Origin: Leptoclinus maculatus
Lineage: Eukaryota > Chordata > Actinopteri > Perciformes > Stichaeidae
Length of the DNA: 64,000 bases
Assembly: GCA_032191485.1 (NCBI GenBank)
Contig: JAVDOI010000138.1
Location: 1 to 64,000 of the forward strand
Direction: 5' to 3'
The position numbers and the translations under genes were made by a program. Of this stretch, positions 29,182-41,608 are shown in pieces. A model generated the notes under the pieces. It ran no database searches and was not told the DNA's origin. It saw nothing but the letters and a program-made list of their open reading frames with translations. Numbering within the stretch: the stretch's first letter is position 1; every line of letters starts with the position of its first letter.

Positions 29182-32100
29182 TTATCTAGCAGGAGGAGAC
29201 TCTCCCTCCTCCAGAGAACACAGAGACACTGAGGAACCAAACCTGGACCTGGAGATGAACCTGAACCCAGGATAAAGAGGTTCAGTGAATGTGGTGTTGA
29301 TGGTGTGGATGTGGATCAGTGTGTCAGAGGAGACTCTGTAGAAGGACAGAGAGCCAGCAGGACAGTCCACATACACTGCTACTCTATGAGAGGAGGAGGA
29401 GGAGGAGGAGGAGGAGGAGGAGGAGGAGATGGGTGTTCTTGTCTTATTGTGATAGACATAGTAACGACCATCTTCATCAGAGCATCTCAGACACCAGGAC
29501 TGATCATTCTCTCCAAACCAACAGTCATCACCGTCTCCTTTCCTTCTGATTCCTCTGTAACTCACTGATATAGTAACCTCTCCTCTCCACTCGACCTCCC
29601 AGTAACAGCGACCAGTCAGACCAGTGCTACACAGCAGCTGAGACCAGAAGTCAAACCTGTCTGGATGATCAGGATATGACTGAGCCTCCTTCACCCATAT
29701 CACCTCCCTGTTGTCGTCAGACAGTGTGAGGTTTCTGTGGACTGTGTTTGTGTCGAGTGTGAGTTCACAGGAATCTGATGGAGAGAACAAGACACAATAC
29801 AGCTGCAGTTATTAATCTCTCATGTGTTTGATGATGACATCAGAGATGTGAATGAGTGATGTCACAGTTTGAAGATGCTTTGTTTTCATGAATCAAACTC
29901 AAAGCACACTTACACTTCCTCAGACCTGGTCTGGACCATCGGACTCCAGCAGGCTCCACCCTGAAAGGAGGAGGGGGGTCAGAGCAGCATGGAAACATGG
30001 ACATTACATCGCTCTCATACACAGAGCTTTGTTATTCATGTTCACATGGAGCACTTATTATTCATCAGCTCATATTCTTTTACTTCACTGGAGCTTCTTC
30101 TGATTGGCCCATGACGACAGCTCATTATGTTCACTTATTCATGATCTATTATTATCAGGATTATATTGACAATCATCATCCATTTCACACTCAGTTTCCT
30201 CCACCAGTCAGTCAGTGAATCACATGTTTAAACCTGCATCCATTGATTTCTTTGTCCACTTGTGGTTCAGTGAGAACAAGCTGTAAACACAACATGTGAC
30301 TTCATCACAGCTTGTTGGATGAAAACAGCTGCTGCTGGAAACACTGAGACTGAACCAAACAGGAAATGTGCTGCAGAACCAAAACTAGGAGCTAAAAGAG
30401 GCTAAAAAGCTGTGTAGAGCTGCAGAGATGGAGACAGTTCTCTGTGGGTTCATCACCACCACACGACTCTTCACCATCACACAGAGTCAGCTGATCCGTT
30501 GTCAGTATAGAAGTATTGATTGTTGATGTTTTGGTCCTGACAAGCGACCTCTTGTGTTTGTGTAATAATGACTGTTGTCTCTCAGAAGTAAAGGAGAAAG
30601 TATCCTGAAATCACTACAGCGCCACAAACCCTCTGATGGAGGAGGTCGGGGGGATGGTTGGATGTACAAAGCTGTTCACATCCCGTCTCCTAGCAACAGT
30701 CAACACTGGTTTCTATTATCTGTAATCTGGGGGTGAAAACATTACAGTTCAAGTCCGTCTGCAGCCACAGAGCACTGCCTGTGTCCCCCTAGAACGTTGG
30801 TCCAGTCCTAAATAAACCTCTTTGGGCTCTGACACACCATGTCCACAATCAGCTGTTGGTTCTTCACTGAGCGTCTGTGGCCGACTGTCACCTGTAGTTT
30901 CAACAAGTCGACTCTTATCAGCCAGGGAACTGGCTCTCAGTGCAAAACAAACAAAACCAGGTAAAGCTGAACTCCTTTAAAACAGAAAAACATACCTATT
31001 GTGATGATTCATCAAGACGGTTTAAACAGATTGTTTCTTTGTCTGTTTGTCTTTTCACAATAATGTCCATGTGGCTCATCCTGGCTACTGTTCCCTGACT
31101 ACTTCTGTCTGTATTGATGGTCTGATGTGGGACACAAACACTTTGATGAGTCTCTGGTAGTTTGAGGTCAGCTTGGTGTGTCAGGGTCATATTAACCAGG
31201 CTGACAGTGTGACAGAGAAAAGTCTCCAGCTCTACCTCCTCTATCAGACTGATTGTCTGTGGCTGCAGCAGGCCTCTTCATACCTGAGAGTTTCCAGTCT
31301 GCAGTGTGGATCCTTCAGTCCATCAGACAGCAGCTTCACTCCTGAGTCTCCTGGATGATTGTAGCTCAGGTCCAGCTCTCTCAGATGGGAGGGGTTGGAG
31401 CTCAGAGCTGAGGCCAGAGAAGCACAGCCTTCCTCTTTGACCAGACAGCCTGACAGGCTGCAAACACACAAAACAACACACATGTCACATAATCTGACGG
31501 AATCTGTTTGTGTGTAAACTTTAAATGTAGTACTTAGTCCAAGAAAAGTAATTCACAGGGTCACCTAAGAGTCTCCAGTGTACACTGTGGACTCTCCAGT
31601 CCAGCACACAGCCGCTTCACTCCTGAATCCTTCAGGTTGTTGTTACTCAGGTCCATCTCTCTCAGACTAGAGGACTGGGAGCTGAGAACTGAGGACAGAG
31701 CTTCACAGCTTCTCTCTGAGAGGTTACAGCCACTCAGTCTGAAAAAATAAACAATAAGTAGAAAAGATAGCAGCATATTTAAGTTACGATATATGAATCT
31801 AACTCTCTCAGTACTTACAGAGCTTTGTTGGAGGCTTTGACCACTGGCAGCAGCCTCAGAAGAGCCTCCTCTGAAGCAGAGTATTTCTTCAGGTCAAACA
31901 CATCCAGATCTTTTTCTGATGACAGTAAGATGAAGACCAGAGCTGACCACTGAGCAGGAGACAGTTCATCTGTGGAGAGACGTCCTGAACTCAGGGACTG
32001 TTGGATCTCCTCCACTAGAGAACGATCATTCAGTTCATTCAGACAGTGGAACAGATTGATGCTTTTCTCTGGAGACACATTCTCACTGATCTTCTTCTTG

Positions 32101-35100
32101 ATGTACTGGACTGTTTCCTGATTGGTCTGTGAGCTACTTCCTGTCTGTGTCAGCAGACCTCGTAGGAGTTTCTGATTGGTCTCCAGAGAAAGACCCAGGA
32201 GGAAGCGGAGGAACAAGTCCAGGTGTCCATTTGTACTCTGCAAGGCCTTGTCCACTGCACTCTGGTAGAGATGTGTTAGTTCAGGTTTGTCTTTAGAGAT
32301 TTCAGACAACCGGGAGGTTGTTGATTCTTCTGACAGCAGATTGACTCCAGAATTGATGGTCAGATAGACATGAAGAGCAGCCAGAAACTCCTGAACACTC
32401 AGATGGACGAAGCAGAACACCTTGTCCTGGTACAGTCCTCTCTCCTCTCTAAAGATCTGTGTGAACACTCCTGAGTACACTGAGGCTGCTTTGATATCGA
32501 TGCCACACTCTGTCAGGTCGGATTCATAGAAGATCAGGTTTCCTTTCTGCAGCTGATCGAAAGCCAGTTTTCCCAGAGACTCAGTCATCTCCCTGCTCTC
32601 TGGACTCCAGTGTGGATCTGTCTCAGCTCCTCCATCATACTTGACCTTCTTCAGTTTGGACTGAACCACCAGGAAGTGGATGTACATCTCAGTCAGGGTC
32701 TTGGGCAGCTGTCCTCCCTCTCTGGTCTTCAACACCTCCTCCAGAACTGTAGCAGTGATCCAGCAGAAGACTGGGATGTGGCACATGATGTGGAGGCTTC
32801 GTGAGGTCTTGATGTGGGAGATGATCCTGCTGGCCTGCCTCTTATCTCTGAATCTCTTCCTGAAGTACTCCTCCTTCTGTGGGTCAGTGAACCCTCTGAC
32901 CTCTGTCACCATATCAACACACTCAGGAGGGATCTGATTGGCTGCTGCAGGTCGTGTGGTTATCCAGAGGCGAGCAGAGGGAAGCAGTTTCCCCCTGAAG
33001 AGGTTTGTCAGCAGCACATCCACTGAGGTGGACTCTGTAACATCAGACAGGACCTCATTGTTGTGGAAGTCCAGAGGAAGTCGACACTCATCCAGACCGT
33101 CAAAGATGAACAGAACCAGGAACTCTTCAAACCTGCAGATTCCTGCTTCTTTGGTTTCACTGAAGAAGTGATGAACAAGTTCCACCAAGCTGAACTTCTT
33201 CTCTTTCACCACATTCAGCTCTCTGAAAGTGAATGGAAATGTGAACTGTATGTCCTGGTTCTCTTTGTCTTCAGCCCAGTCCAGAGTGAACTTCTGTGTT
33301 AAGACTGTTTTCCCAATGCCAGCCACTCCCTTTGTCATCACTGTTCTGATTGTTTCCTCTCCTCCAGGTGAGGCTTTAAAGAGGTCTTCTTGTCTGATGG
33401 TTGTTTCTGGTCTGCCTGGTTTCCTGGATGCTGTTTCAATGTGTCTGACCTCATGTTCATCATTGACCCCTGCAGTCCCTCCCTCTGTGATGTAGAGCTC
33501 TGTGTAGACCTGATTCAGAAGGGTTGGGTTTCCCGCTTTAGCGATCCCCTCAAACACACACTGGAACTTCTTCTTCAGGTTAGATTTGAGTTCACGCTGA
33601 CAAACTCCAGGATGACTTCCTGAATAAAGACAAAGAACATCAATGAATAGATTATTAGACAAATATGTCAACATATCTGAATATATGTTGGTCCATCTCT
33701 TGAGACATTAGTAAACGTCCCATTTATCCAGCATGTTAAATCTTTAGAGAAATCCTCTTACTGCTCTGCAGACAGTCAGCCAGCTCCTCCTGCTTCATTC
33801 TCCTCAGGAAGTGCAGTGTGATCTTCACAAATGCCTCTCTGCTGCTCCTCCTCTGCTCTTCATCCTCACCGTCCAGCACCTCCTCATCCTCCCTCTGACT
33901 CTCTGAGCATTCTGGGTAATCTGAACTCAGTCCCTTCTGGATCTTCTTCAGCTCGTTCTTCACAAAAGTGACGATGTTCTCCTCCAGCAGCTGGAACAGA
34001 ATATTCTATGAATGACACAAACTAAAACCATGGAACCAAACATCAGATCCATGTTGGACAGACTGACAATCCACTGGTCTACAAAGTGCAGCATGGAGAT
34101 GATTGTGAACAGAATAGATGTCAAAGTAGTTGTACATATACAGACCATGAATATGGAGTCCAGCTGGGCAGACTGACCTCTGGGAACCTCTGAGCTCTCC
34201 TGGTCCTCTCTGTGGAGGAATCATGAAGAATCAGCTCTCATTGTGTTTGTACCATTAACACAAATACAACAATCAGTTAAAGATGTTGTGTTCTGTCATG
34301 ATTAGTGCTGGGCAACGATACAACATTTTAATCGCGATTAATCGCATGATTTTTGCCAAGAAGTCTTTGATCTGCCAGGATTTCATCACGACAATGTTGA
34401 CTTTTTCATGATCACAGAATGTTGGACTAGCTCTGAGGAATGCACACCTCTTATTGAGTCATGCAGTCATTCACAGAAATGTTCTCAGTCGTTCCTCACT
34501 CTGGATCGGCTGCTTCTCCTCCTTTGAATATCTTAGTTTTATTTACAGACCCACTAATCTTACTGTTGATCTTTCATTATGGAACAATATGACAGAGTTC
34601 TTATTCTTGGTGATTTTCATATCCATGTTTGCTGCTCCTCTTCCTCGTTCACCTCTGACTTTATCAAACTCTTAGATTCTTTTAATTTGAGACAATTTGT
34701 GAATCAACCGAGGCATGACAGAGGACTCACCTTAGACCTTGTGCTCTGCCTTGGTTTCTGTGTGGATGATGTGAAGCTAAGTGATCACAAGGCAGTGCTT
34801 TTCCAGGTTCCACTCCTCTCTCCTGATCTCAAACCCCCACAATGCTTCACTCCCGCCCCCTAAACTTCTGCTTTCACTGAATCACGCACAACTTTTAGTA
34901 CCAATGAACAACTTGGCCTCTCCACAGAGGAGCTCGTCAGGACGTTTCACAGTTCCTGCACAAACATTTTGGATTCCAGAGCTCCATTCAGATGTAAGAA
35001 GTTGAATCCTTCTTCTCTCTCATGGTTTAATGAAGATGTGAGGAACTTAAAGAATGCAGGAAGGCAGAACCAAAGTGGAAACAGGATAAACTCAGTGGGT

Positions 35101-36995
35101 CCGTTGCATAAAACATCTAATGTCGACCGATCAGCAAACGATTAAAGAAGCAAAGAACTCATATTTCTACGATCTGATCACTAAACAGGGTCACAATCCT
35201 CTTTAGAACCATGAACTCTGATCTTAGTCAACCAGTTGATTCAACACCAGAGATGTGAGGAGTTTATAAATCATTTCAAAATAAAATCCTGGAGATTCTG
35301 CAGCATTTTGATACTGACCTTGTTGAGCCTGATGTTGACTCCTGTTTATCTTCACCACTAACCCACTTTAGTGAAATCTCTCTGTCAACCTTTGAACCAC
35401 TGTTACACTTTAAAACCATCCACTTGCCTCTGATACTGAATTCACTTGGTGTTTAAAAGCTGTGTTTAGACGCTTGGTGCGGATGTTTTAGTCATTATTA
35501 ATTGCTCCATGTCAACTGGTATTTCCTCTCTGATTCTAAACATGCTGCTGTTTACCACTTTTTAAAGAAGCCCCGTTTACATCCCTCAGTTTTAAGTCAT
35601 TTTAGACTCATCTGTAAACTGTCGTTTTTATCAAAGATTTTAGAAAAGACTGTTTCCAATCAATTGATTTCTTTCATGAATAACAATGAAATCTTTGAGA
35701 ATCTTCAGTCTGGCTTTCGCTCTCTTCACATCACTGAGACTTCTCGGGTCAAGGTCACATGACGTTCTGCCTGTACTCATTTTAATTATTCTTGACCTCA
35801 GCTCAGCCTTTGACACAGTGGACCACAATCTCTTAATCCGCCGTCTAAAGAACTATCACCATCAGTGACGTGGTGCTGGATTGGTTGATGTCTTATCTGT
35901 TGAACTGGTCCTTTTCTGTAATGCTTGGAGAGGCCTCCTCTCTTCTGTGGGGTCCCTCAGGGGTCTATATTGGGTCCCCTCCTGTTTACCATGTACATGT
36001 TACCACTAGGACTCATCATACGTCAACATAATACAGTTTCATTGCTACGCAGATGATACCCAGTTGTACATCCCATTAAGCCTGGCTCCAGCACTGTTTC
36101 ATGTGTCATGTCCTGTCTTGTATTATAATGACCCCTGAGGCCCCTTTCTGCATTAATGATCTCTCCTCAAGTCTGGGAGCTTTATCTAATAATGTTCAGC
36201 ATGAAGCCCTCAACCTGGTGTTATTTCTGACTCTGACTTGACTTTTGATGCTCAGGTGATCAAAGTTGTTCAGATCTGCTTTACTCAGTTGAGACAGCGA
36301 AGCAGAATCAGGTCATTCCTTTGACCTTTGACCTGGAGAGAGTCATTCATGCTTTCATCTCCTCCAGACTCGACTACTGCGATGCACTTTAATCTGGTAT
36401 CAGCAGGAGAAACATTCCATGAGAGGAAGTAACTGAATGGGGGTGCAGACAGTTAACCACAGAATGTTTGGGTCAGGAACAGAAACAGATGTGTTAGTGA
36501 GGACTCATCCTACCCCCCCACCCTTGTGCACTGGTCCTTTATAAGATGTAGAAACCTGCACACGGGGCTCTTCATCCCTCAGACTGCACACAGGCGCTCA
36601 GTGGGATGATTGAACCTTCTCTGCACAGAGAATAAATACTCCAAAGACAAACTTTCTTTCCTCACATGTCCTTATTTCAGTATTATAGCACTCACTCGAA
36701 CTATTATATAGTTTCTACACCACACCGTACTAACGGGCCTTTGCTGTCCGGGCCCCTCAGCTGTGGAACTCTCTTCCTGGTAATCTAAGGCCGGGAAATT
36801 CAGTTTCCTCTTTAAATCTCTTCTGAAGACTCACTTTTACCGTTTGGATTATTTTGACATCTGACGCATTTTATTTTGTTTATTTATTTAAATCTTATTT
36901 TACCGGTTTGATTGTGTTTCTTATTTGCTTTCATGTTTTATTGTGAAGCACTTTGTAACTTTATTTTGGAAAGGTGCTATTTAAATAAAGTTATT

Positions 36996-37039
<44 letters not shown>

Positions 37040-37040
37040 T

Positions 37041-37080
<40 letters not shown>

Positions 37081-37947
37081 GTTTGAAATCCTCACCTTTG
37101 AGCAACAGAGTGGGGTCCATCTTTGAAATGAATATAACGAGGCATAGACCAGTCACTCTTCATGGACACACAGCTGGGTCCAGGTCCAGGTTCAGGTCCA
37201 GGTCCAGGTTGTTCCAGCTTCCTCCTGATAGAAACACCAGATACATTCAGTGATGTAATAAACCTACTGTACTCAGTGTATTTGTACTCTGGTAGTTTTA
37301 GGAGACGTTTAGTATGAAATCAATGTTTCATGTAGAAATGTTTCAGTGTTGATGTTGAAGCTGTATTCAGTGCAGCAAAGACAGGAAGTGATGCAGTGAG
37401 GTGAACATGATGGTGGAAGAGTGATGCTGTCCAATCAGGATGAAGAGAGGAACCATGTGGTGTCAAAGAGTTTTACCTGAGTGACCTTCTGACTTCATCA
37501 TCATCATCATCATCATCATCAGTTTGAAATCCTCACCTTTGATCAACAGAGTGGCGTCCATCTTTGAAATCAATAAAATCAGGCATAGACCGGTCACTCT
37601 TCATGGACACACAGCTGGGTTCAGGTCCAGGTCCAGGTTTACTTTTACGTTTATGTTTACGTTTACGTTTACGTTTACGTTCAGGTTCAGTTCCAGTTCC
37701 AGGTCCAGTTCCAGGTCCAGTTCCAGGTCCAGGTCCAGATCCAGGTCCAGGTCCAGGTCCAGGTCCAGGTCCAGGTCCAGGTCCAGGTCCAGGTCCCTGA
37801 TGGGTCCTGGTCACATGTAGAAACAGAGTCAGTGGATGAAAGACTTTGAGTCATGGACAGTTAGAGATGGTCATCTCACCTCTGAGCTTTGGTGTGGCTG
37901 GTTTTAGAGGGAGGGACTCCCTCCTCTCTGTCCTCACACTGATTCAT
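29182..37947 (-). CDS. fish NLR receptor (NLRC3-like): FISNA-NACHT-LRR-B30.2
   Basis: A cytosolic pattern-recognition type receptor of the expanded fish NLR family. Coding exons: 37947-37880, 37806-37537, 37224-37096, 34209-34146, 33990-33762, 33619-31819, 31738-31565, 31457-31284, 29960-29914 and 29774-29182. All have GT-AG sites and compatible phases; the sum is 3549 nt, giving 1182 aa. Order: start MNQCEDREEGVPPSKTSH; two tandem exons ending SCVSMKSD-SMP...; LLEENIVTFVKNELKKIQ; the FISNA region; NACHT with Walker A GVAGIGKT (about 351) and Walker B LFIFDGLDECR (about 425); two 174-nt LRR exons (LSGCNLSERSCEAL); a linker exon (VEPAGVRWSRPGLRK); and a PRY/SPRY (B30.2) domain with YWEVEWRGEVTISVSY. 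Oddities: exon 2 is enlarged by hexanucleotide repeats coding Gly-Pro and Lys-Arg runs, and B30.2 holds about 13 Ser encoded by a TCC repeat. The frame is intact. Only two LRR exons are present. Confidence 0.88.
29390..29430. repeat. coding GGA/TCC microsatellite in the B30.2 exon
   Basis: About 13 GGA units on plus encode a polyserine run in the NLR B30.2 domain, between NKTRTPI and HRVAVYVD. That is a loop position between beta-strands. Confidence 0.9.
29965..31280. other. NLR intron between the linker exon and LRR exon 2
   Basis: Unique sequence. No further LRR exon was found in it on the minus strand. Confidence 0.5.
34310..36990 (+). mobile_element. L2-like LINE fragment in an NLR intron
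   Basis: The plus-strand remnant (antisense to the NLR) has endonuclease sequence (VLILGDFHIHV, then SDHKAV at about 34600-34800) and RT pieces (KPRLHPSVLSHFRLI, SGFRS, LDLSSAFDTVDHNLL, PQGSILGPLLFT and CYADDTQLYIP in broken frames). It ends with an L2-type 3' end (GAAGCACTTTGTAAC, then GTGCTATTTAAATAAAGT at about 36945-36990). The 5' part is missing or degraded and the frame is interrupted many times. The start at 34310 is approximate; an ATCGCGATTAATCGCAT-type repeat end lies at about 34330. Confidence 0.8.
36995..37080. repeat. TCA/ATC microsatellite at LINE 3' end
   Basis: About 28 ATC units follow the L2 3' end and stop 16 bases before the NLR exon 3 donor at 37095. A shorter TCA run (about 37497-37521) sits at the same place beside the paralogous exon 2. 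Confidence 0.9.
37620..37797. repeat. coding hexanucleotide repeats in NLR exon 2
   Basis: Two adjoining repeats occur. CCAGGT-type units (about 37690-37797) encode Gly-Pro dipeptides on minus, and TTTACG-type units (about 37638-37680) encode Lys-Arg dipeptides. Both are six bases long, so length changes by whole units keep the frame. Confidence 0.9.
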
Positions 37948-38629
37948 AGCAGAGTCCACACCTTCACACAAACACAACAACATTATTTCTCTTCATCATG
38001 ACAAACACACACAGCTCATTCACCTCAATACTAAAGACACTCATGGGACAGTTTCCATGTTGTTGTCACTTTGAGCTGCAGAGTCATCTCTAAGAAATGA
38101 CGTTCACAACGCTCTTTAGTCTGTTGGCTTGTTTGAAGACTAGAGGAAGACTCTTCATGTGGCTTTTTATTGGCCTTTCTTTGGGGATGACGTCACTTTT
38201 CACTTCTATTTGAGTGACTTTGAAAAGCTCTTCAACGTTTGAAATGTTCCTCTGTTTCCACGTCTACTACATCCAGTCAGAGCATGAAGCAGCTCGTCCA
38301 ATAATCCAAAATCAGTCATGTGACCTTGTTAGCTGCTGCTGAATCCACATCACTTTGTACCTTCATGTGTAGAGGAACCAGTGAGAGCAGAGCTGAAAGC
38401 ATCAGTCCAATCATTGATCAGCACATCAGCACTCATTCCTCCTTTACATCAACGTCCTGATTCTCTGTGATGAGTCACACTGATGTCTCCTCTCAATGAG
38501 GCTGTTAGTGGAGCTGTCGTCCTCTGGTGGCTCAGAGGGAAACCGTCACTTCAACTGACTCATTTCACCGTTTACAGCTTTTCACAATAAAACACCATCA
38601 TTATTTGTTGGGTTGATGTTCTTATAACA

Positions 38630-39165
38630 TTACATTACATTACATTTAACAGTCATTTAACAGACGCTTTTATCCAAAGCGACTTACAGTAAGTGTATTC
38701 AACATCGGTATTCAAGAGAACTACTAGTCACCAGAAGTCATAAATACATCTCCTTTTCCAAACAAGCATCTAAGAGCATAAACCAGAGCAGATGTTCAGT
38801 GCAGAAACAAACGAATGTAATAAGTGCAACAAACTAGTATGAATACAATAAGTGCTGAGTGAAGGCTCAGGGTAGGCCTTCTTGAAGAGGTGAGTCTTCA
38901 GCCTGATGAAAGATGGGCAGCGACTCTGCTGTCCTGACGTCAGTGGGGAGTTCATTCCACCACTGTGGGGCCAGGACAGAGAACAGACGTGACCGGGTCG
39001 ATCGGTCCCTGCGACCGATCGCCCCGAGGCAGCAGAGAGAAGTGGTCGGGGGGGGGGGGGTAGTAGGGCTCGACCAGGGCCTGGAGATAGGAAGGAGCTG
39101 TTCCTTTCACTGCCCTGTAGGCACCAGAGTCTTAGACTGGATGAGCTCTTACACGGTTTAATATC
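38630..39165. repeat. widespread fish interspersed repeat
   Basis: Starts with CATTACATTACATTACATT and CAGACGCTTTTATCCAAAGCGACTTACAG, sequence that I recognise as very common in teleost genomes. It continues through GGGGAGTTCATTCCACCACTG and GGGGCCAGGACAGAGAACAG. It lies upstream of the NLR first coding exon, contains a G homopolymer at 39049-39060, and has no intact ORF. I cannot name the family with certainty. Confidence 0.7.
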
Positions 39166-39379
39166 AGCTGAACAGCTTCTTTATGCAGACGGACACTTAC
39201 ACACATAAAATGAGTTTCTGTCTAAACGTCATTGAGCAGTAAAACCTTCATTTATTTGAGGATCATCACGTTTGTGCGTCAACATGAAGATTAAAGAGAA
39301 GCTGCTTCCTTCAGATCGTCACTAATTATTTTAAAACAGTCAAATCAAACTGAATTCACCTTTTTAAATAATCAGAGAC

Positions 39380-39440
39380 TCGTACTAACCTTTAGAAGCA
39401 GAGAAGAAGAAGCTGCGACACCCCGAGCTCCAGAAGTGAA
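39380..39440 (-). promoter_or_regulatory. possible non-coding first exon of the NLR gene
   Basis: On minus, a purine/pyrimidine-mixed stretch ends CTTCTAAAG followed by gttagt, a reasonable 5' splice site at about 39389. It lies 1.4 kb upstream of the start exon. Support is positional only. Confidence 0.3.
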
Positions 39441-39660
39441 ACTAAAGAGGAAACAGGAAGGGAGGGTCCGTCACGAGGCTTTGTAATTCATATCAAACCT
39501 TATTTGTTTGATATGAATTAAAACCTTGTTTTGATACTTTGTTTTATAATTTCATCAAGAAAAAAACGGAAATTCAGAAATGCTATGTTTTTGTTTGTTT
39601 TCCGTTTTAAACCAAAAACGACAAAACGAGAGAATCAAAGTCAAATAAATCCCTCATCCC

Positions 39661-40188
39661 TTTATGTCTCTGTCCCTGGTCCTCTGTCTCTGGTCTCTGT
39701 CCCTGGTCCTCTGTCTCTGGTCTCTGTCCCTGGTCCTCTGTCTCTGGTCTCTGTCCCTGGTCTCTGTCCCTGGTCCTCTGTCCCTGGTCTCTGGTCTCTG
39801 TCCTCTGTCTCTGTCCCTGGTCCTCTGTCCCTGGTCTCTGTCCCTGGTCCTCTGTCCCTGGTCCTCTGTCCCTGGTCTCTGTCCCTGGTCTCTGTCCCTG
39901 GTCCTCTGTCCCTGGTCCTCTGCCCCTGGTCTCTGTCCCTGGTCTCTGTCCCTGGTCCTCTGTCCCTGGTCCTCTGTCCCTGGTCCTCTGTCTCTGTCCC
40001 TGGTCCTCTGTCTCTGGTCTCTGTCCCTGGTCTCTGTCCCTGGTCCTCTGTCCCTGGTCTCTGGTCTCTGTCCTCTGTCTCTGTCCCTGGTCCTCTGTCT
40101 CTGTCCCTGGTCTCTGTCTCTGGTCTCTGTCCCTGGTCCTCTGTCCCTGGTCTCTGGTCTCTGTCCTCTGTCTCTGTCCCTGGTGGAC
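39661..40188. repeat. CTCTGTCCCTGGTC minisatellite
   Basis: About 37 units of 12-15 bases, alternating CTCTGTCCCTGGTC and CTCTGTCTCTGGTC forms. Longer blocks such as CTGGTCTCTGGTCTCTGTCC recur at about 39788, 40057 and 40149, indicating block duplication. ORFs on both strands are artefacts. Confidence 0.96.
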
Positions 40189-40199
40189 TTATTGAGTCC

Positions 40200-41125
40200 A
40201 GCATCCATACCTGTGTCCTACCACCAGATGGCACCAGTCCCACTACAGTAAATTGCAAGTTAACCATGAACATGAAGTATGAGATGAAATAAACATCATT
40301 AAATACATCTGTACCAATAACCTGGATCATGAACAAAGAACAGGTAAATATGAGTAAATCTAAGCTTTGAATACACGTATACTGCCATCTAGTGGTAGAA
40401 AAGTGAAACACTAACTTCTACAGTCTGAGCTCTGAGTTCACCAACACTATGTGGAGACATAAATATCAGTGGTAACAGCAACAACTCTGTGAACACAACA
40501 TGACTCTAATTAAACTATATTATGAGCTGTATCACATCAAACTATCCTCACATTACCTCACTGGAGTGGGAGGAGCCATGTTATTAAGACACGCCCCCTT
40601 GAGAGTCTCACCAGGCAGGATTTGGATTTCTGCTTTTTTGCTGTAATGAAAACGAACCGAACCGACCGGCCCCACTGTGTCGTATTGAACCGAACTGAGC
40701 ATTTAGTGAACCGTTACACCACTAATATATATATATTATATATACTATAGTATATAGTATATAAACACAAACACATATAAGCAGCATTTCAATGTTACAA
40801 TTGGTGGCGGTGTATGGAGGACTAAAGATGTCATTAAATACATAAATAATCAAGTTATTACATGAACGTACTGCAGTAAAAACTATAATATTCACCTCTG
40901 AGATGTAGTGGAGTACAAGTACAAAGTAGCACCATAAACCTGAAATACTTCACTTAAGTACAATGACCAGGAAAAAGTATTTAAGTACAGTACTTGAGTA
41001 AATGTACTTTGTTACCGATACAATATGAACTAAGGTGCGTCCTTAGTATCTTGCGTGTGTAACTTTTATATTTGTTAACATGTTGATAATAATAATGAAT
41101 GAAATATGAATAATTTACACATCAC
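40200..41125. other. intergenic, repeat fragments only
   Basis: Contains ACCGAACCGACCGG and GAACCGAACTGAGC-type words (about 40650-40720) resembling a transposon terminus, a TA-rich stretch, and an AAGTAC-rich dispersed repeat at about 40880-41020. No gene is supported. Confidence 0.4.
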
Positions 41126-41129
41126 TGAG

Positions 41130-41135
41130 TTTATT
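41130..41135 (-). terminator. poly(A) signal for sdhaf1
   Basis: AATAAA on minus about 225 bases after the stop codon. Confidence 0.45.
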
Positions 41136-41359
41136 ATTATCACGTGAAGTCAAAGGAAGATTATTCATGTTCATGAGTCCAAAACATTTATATTTCATAT
41201 TTAACATCCAAAATATGTCACGATTATTCACATCATGTTTCCTCCATGCTGAGCATTCGTTTCTCCCACTGGACCTGAATGCATCATCTCAGCATGACAG
41301 TTTTAGAGTGTTGAGAGGTTGTTTGTTGGTGCGAGTCAGGACCAGGACCAGGACCAGGA

Positions 41360-41608
41360 TCAGCTCTTCTCTGCAGGTTTGCAGAAGGAGCCCAGCTGTT
41401 TGGTGTTGACGTCCCTCAGCTGGTCCAGCTGTCTCTGTCCTCTGCGGAACAGATACTCGATGTGCATCACGTCCGTCTTCTTGATGCGAGCGTTCTCTCG
41501 GAACTCTTCGCGGATCCGCGGGACGAAGCCCGGTTTGTCCCGACCGGCCCGCAGGAAGTGCCGGTACAGAACCAGGATCTGCTTCTGCAGCTTGCTGTGC
41601 CGCGCCAT
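41360..41608 (-). CDS. sdhaf1: succinate dehydrogenase assembly factor 1
   Basis: SDHAF1 is a small mitochondrial-matrix LYR protein needed to deliver and protect iron-sulfur clusters in SDHB during complex II assembly. The single-exon frame encodes 82 aa starting MARHSKLQKQILVLYRHFLR. The LYR motif is at residues 14-16. The second element reads EYLFRRGQRQL (51-61) where the human protein has EYLYRRG, so Arg55 and Gly57, the residues altered in human complex II leukoencephalopathy, are kept. The human protein is longer (115 aa) because of a C-terminal extension absent here. Start choice: the MSRH/MARH beginning is the family N-terminus. The longer overlapping minus frame at 41289-41687 is a shadow. 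An upstream promoter with an ETS site near 44810 could belong to this gene if a 5' UTR intron spans the satellite at 42000-44115. Confidence 0.93.
   Translation of the reverse strand: MARHSKLQKQILVLYRHFLRAGRDKPGFVPRIREEFRENARIKKTDVMHIEYLFRRGQRQLDQLRDVNTKQLGSFCKPAEKS

Noticed and set aside
32610..33623. Several plus-strand frames over the NACHT exon
   Set aside because: Antisense shadows of the 600-codon NACHT exon.
39531..40411. Long frames of repeated Ser-Leu-Val-Pro-Gly or Arg-Asp-Gln-Gly-Thr
   Set aside because: They come from the CTCTGTCCCTGGTC minisatellite.
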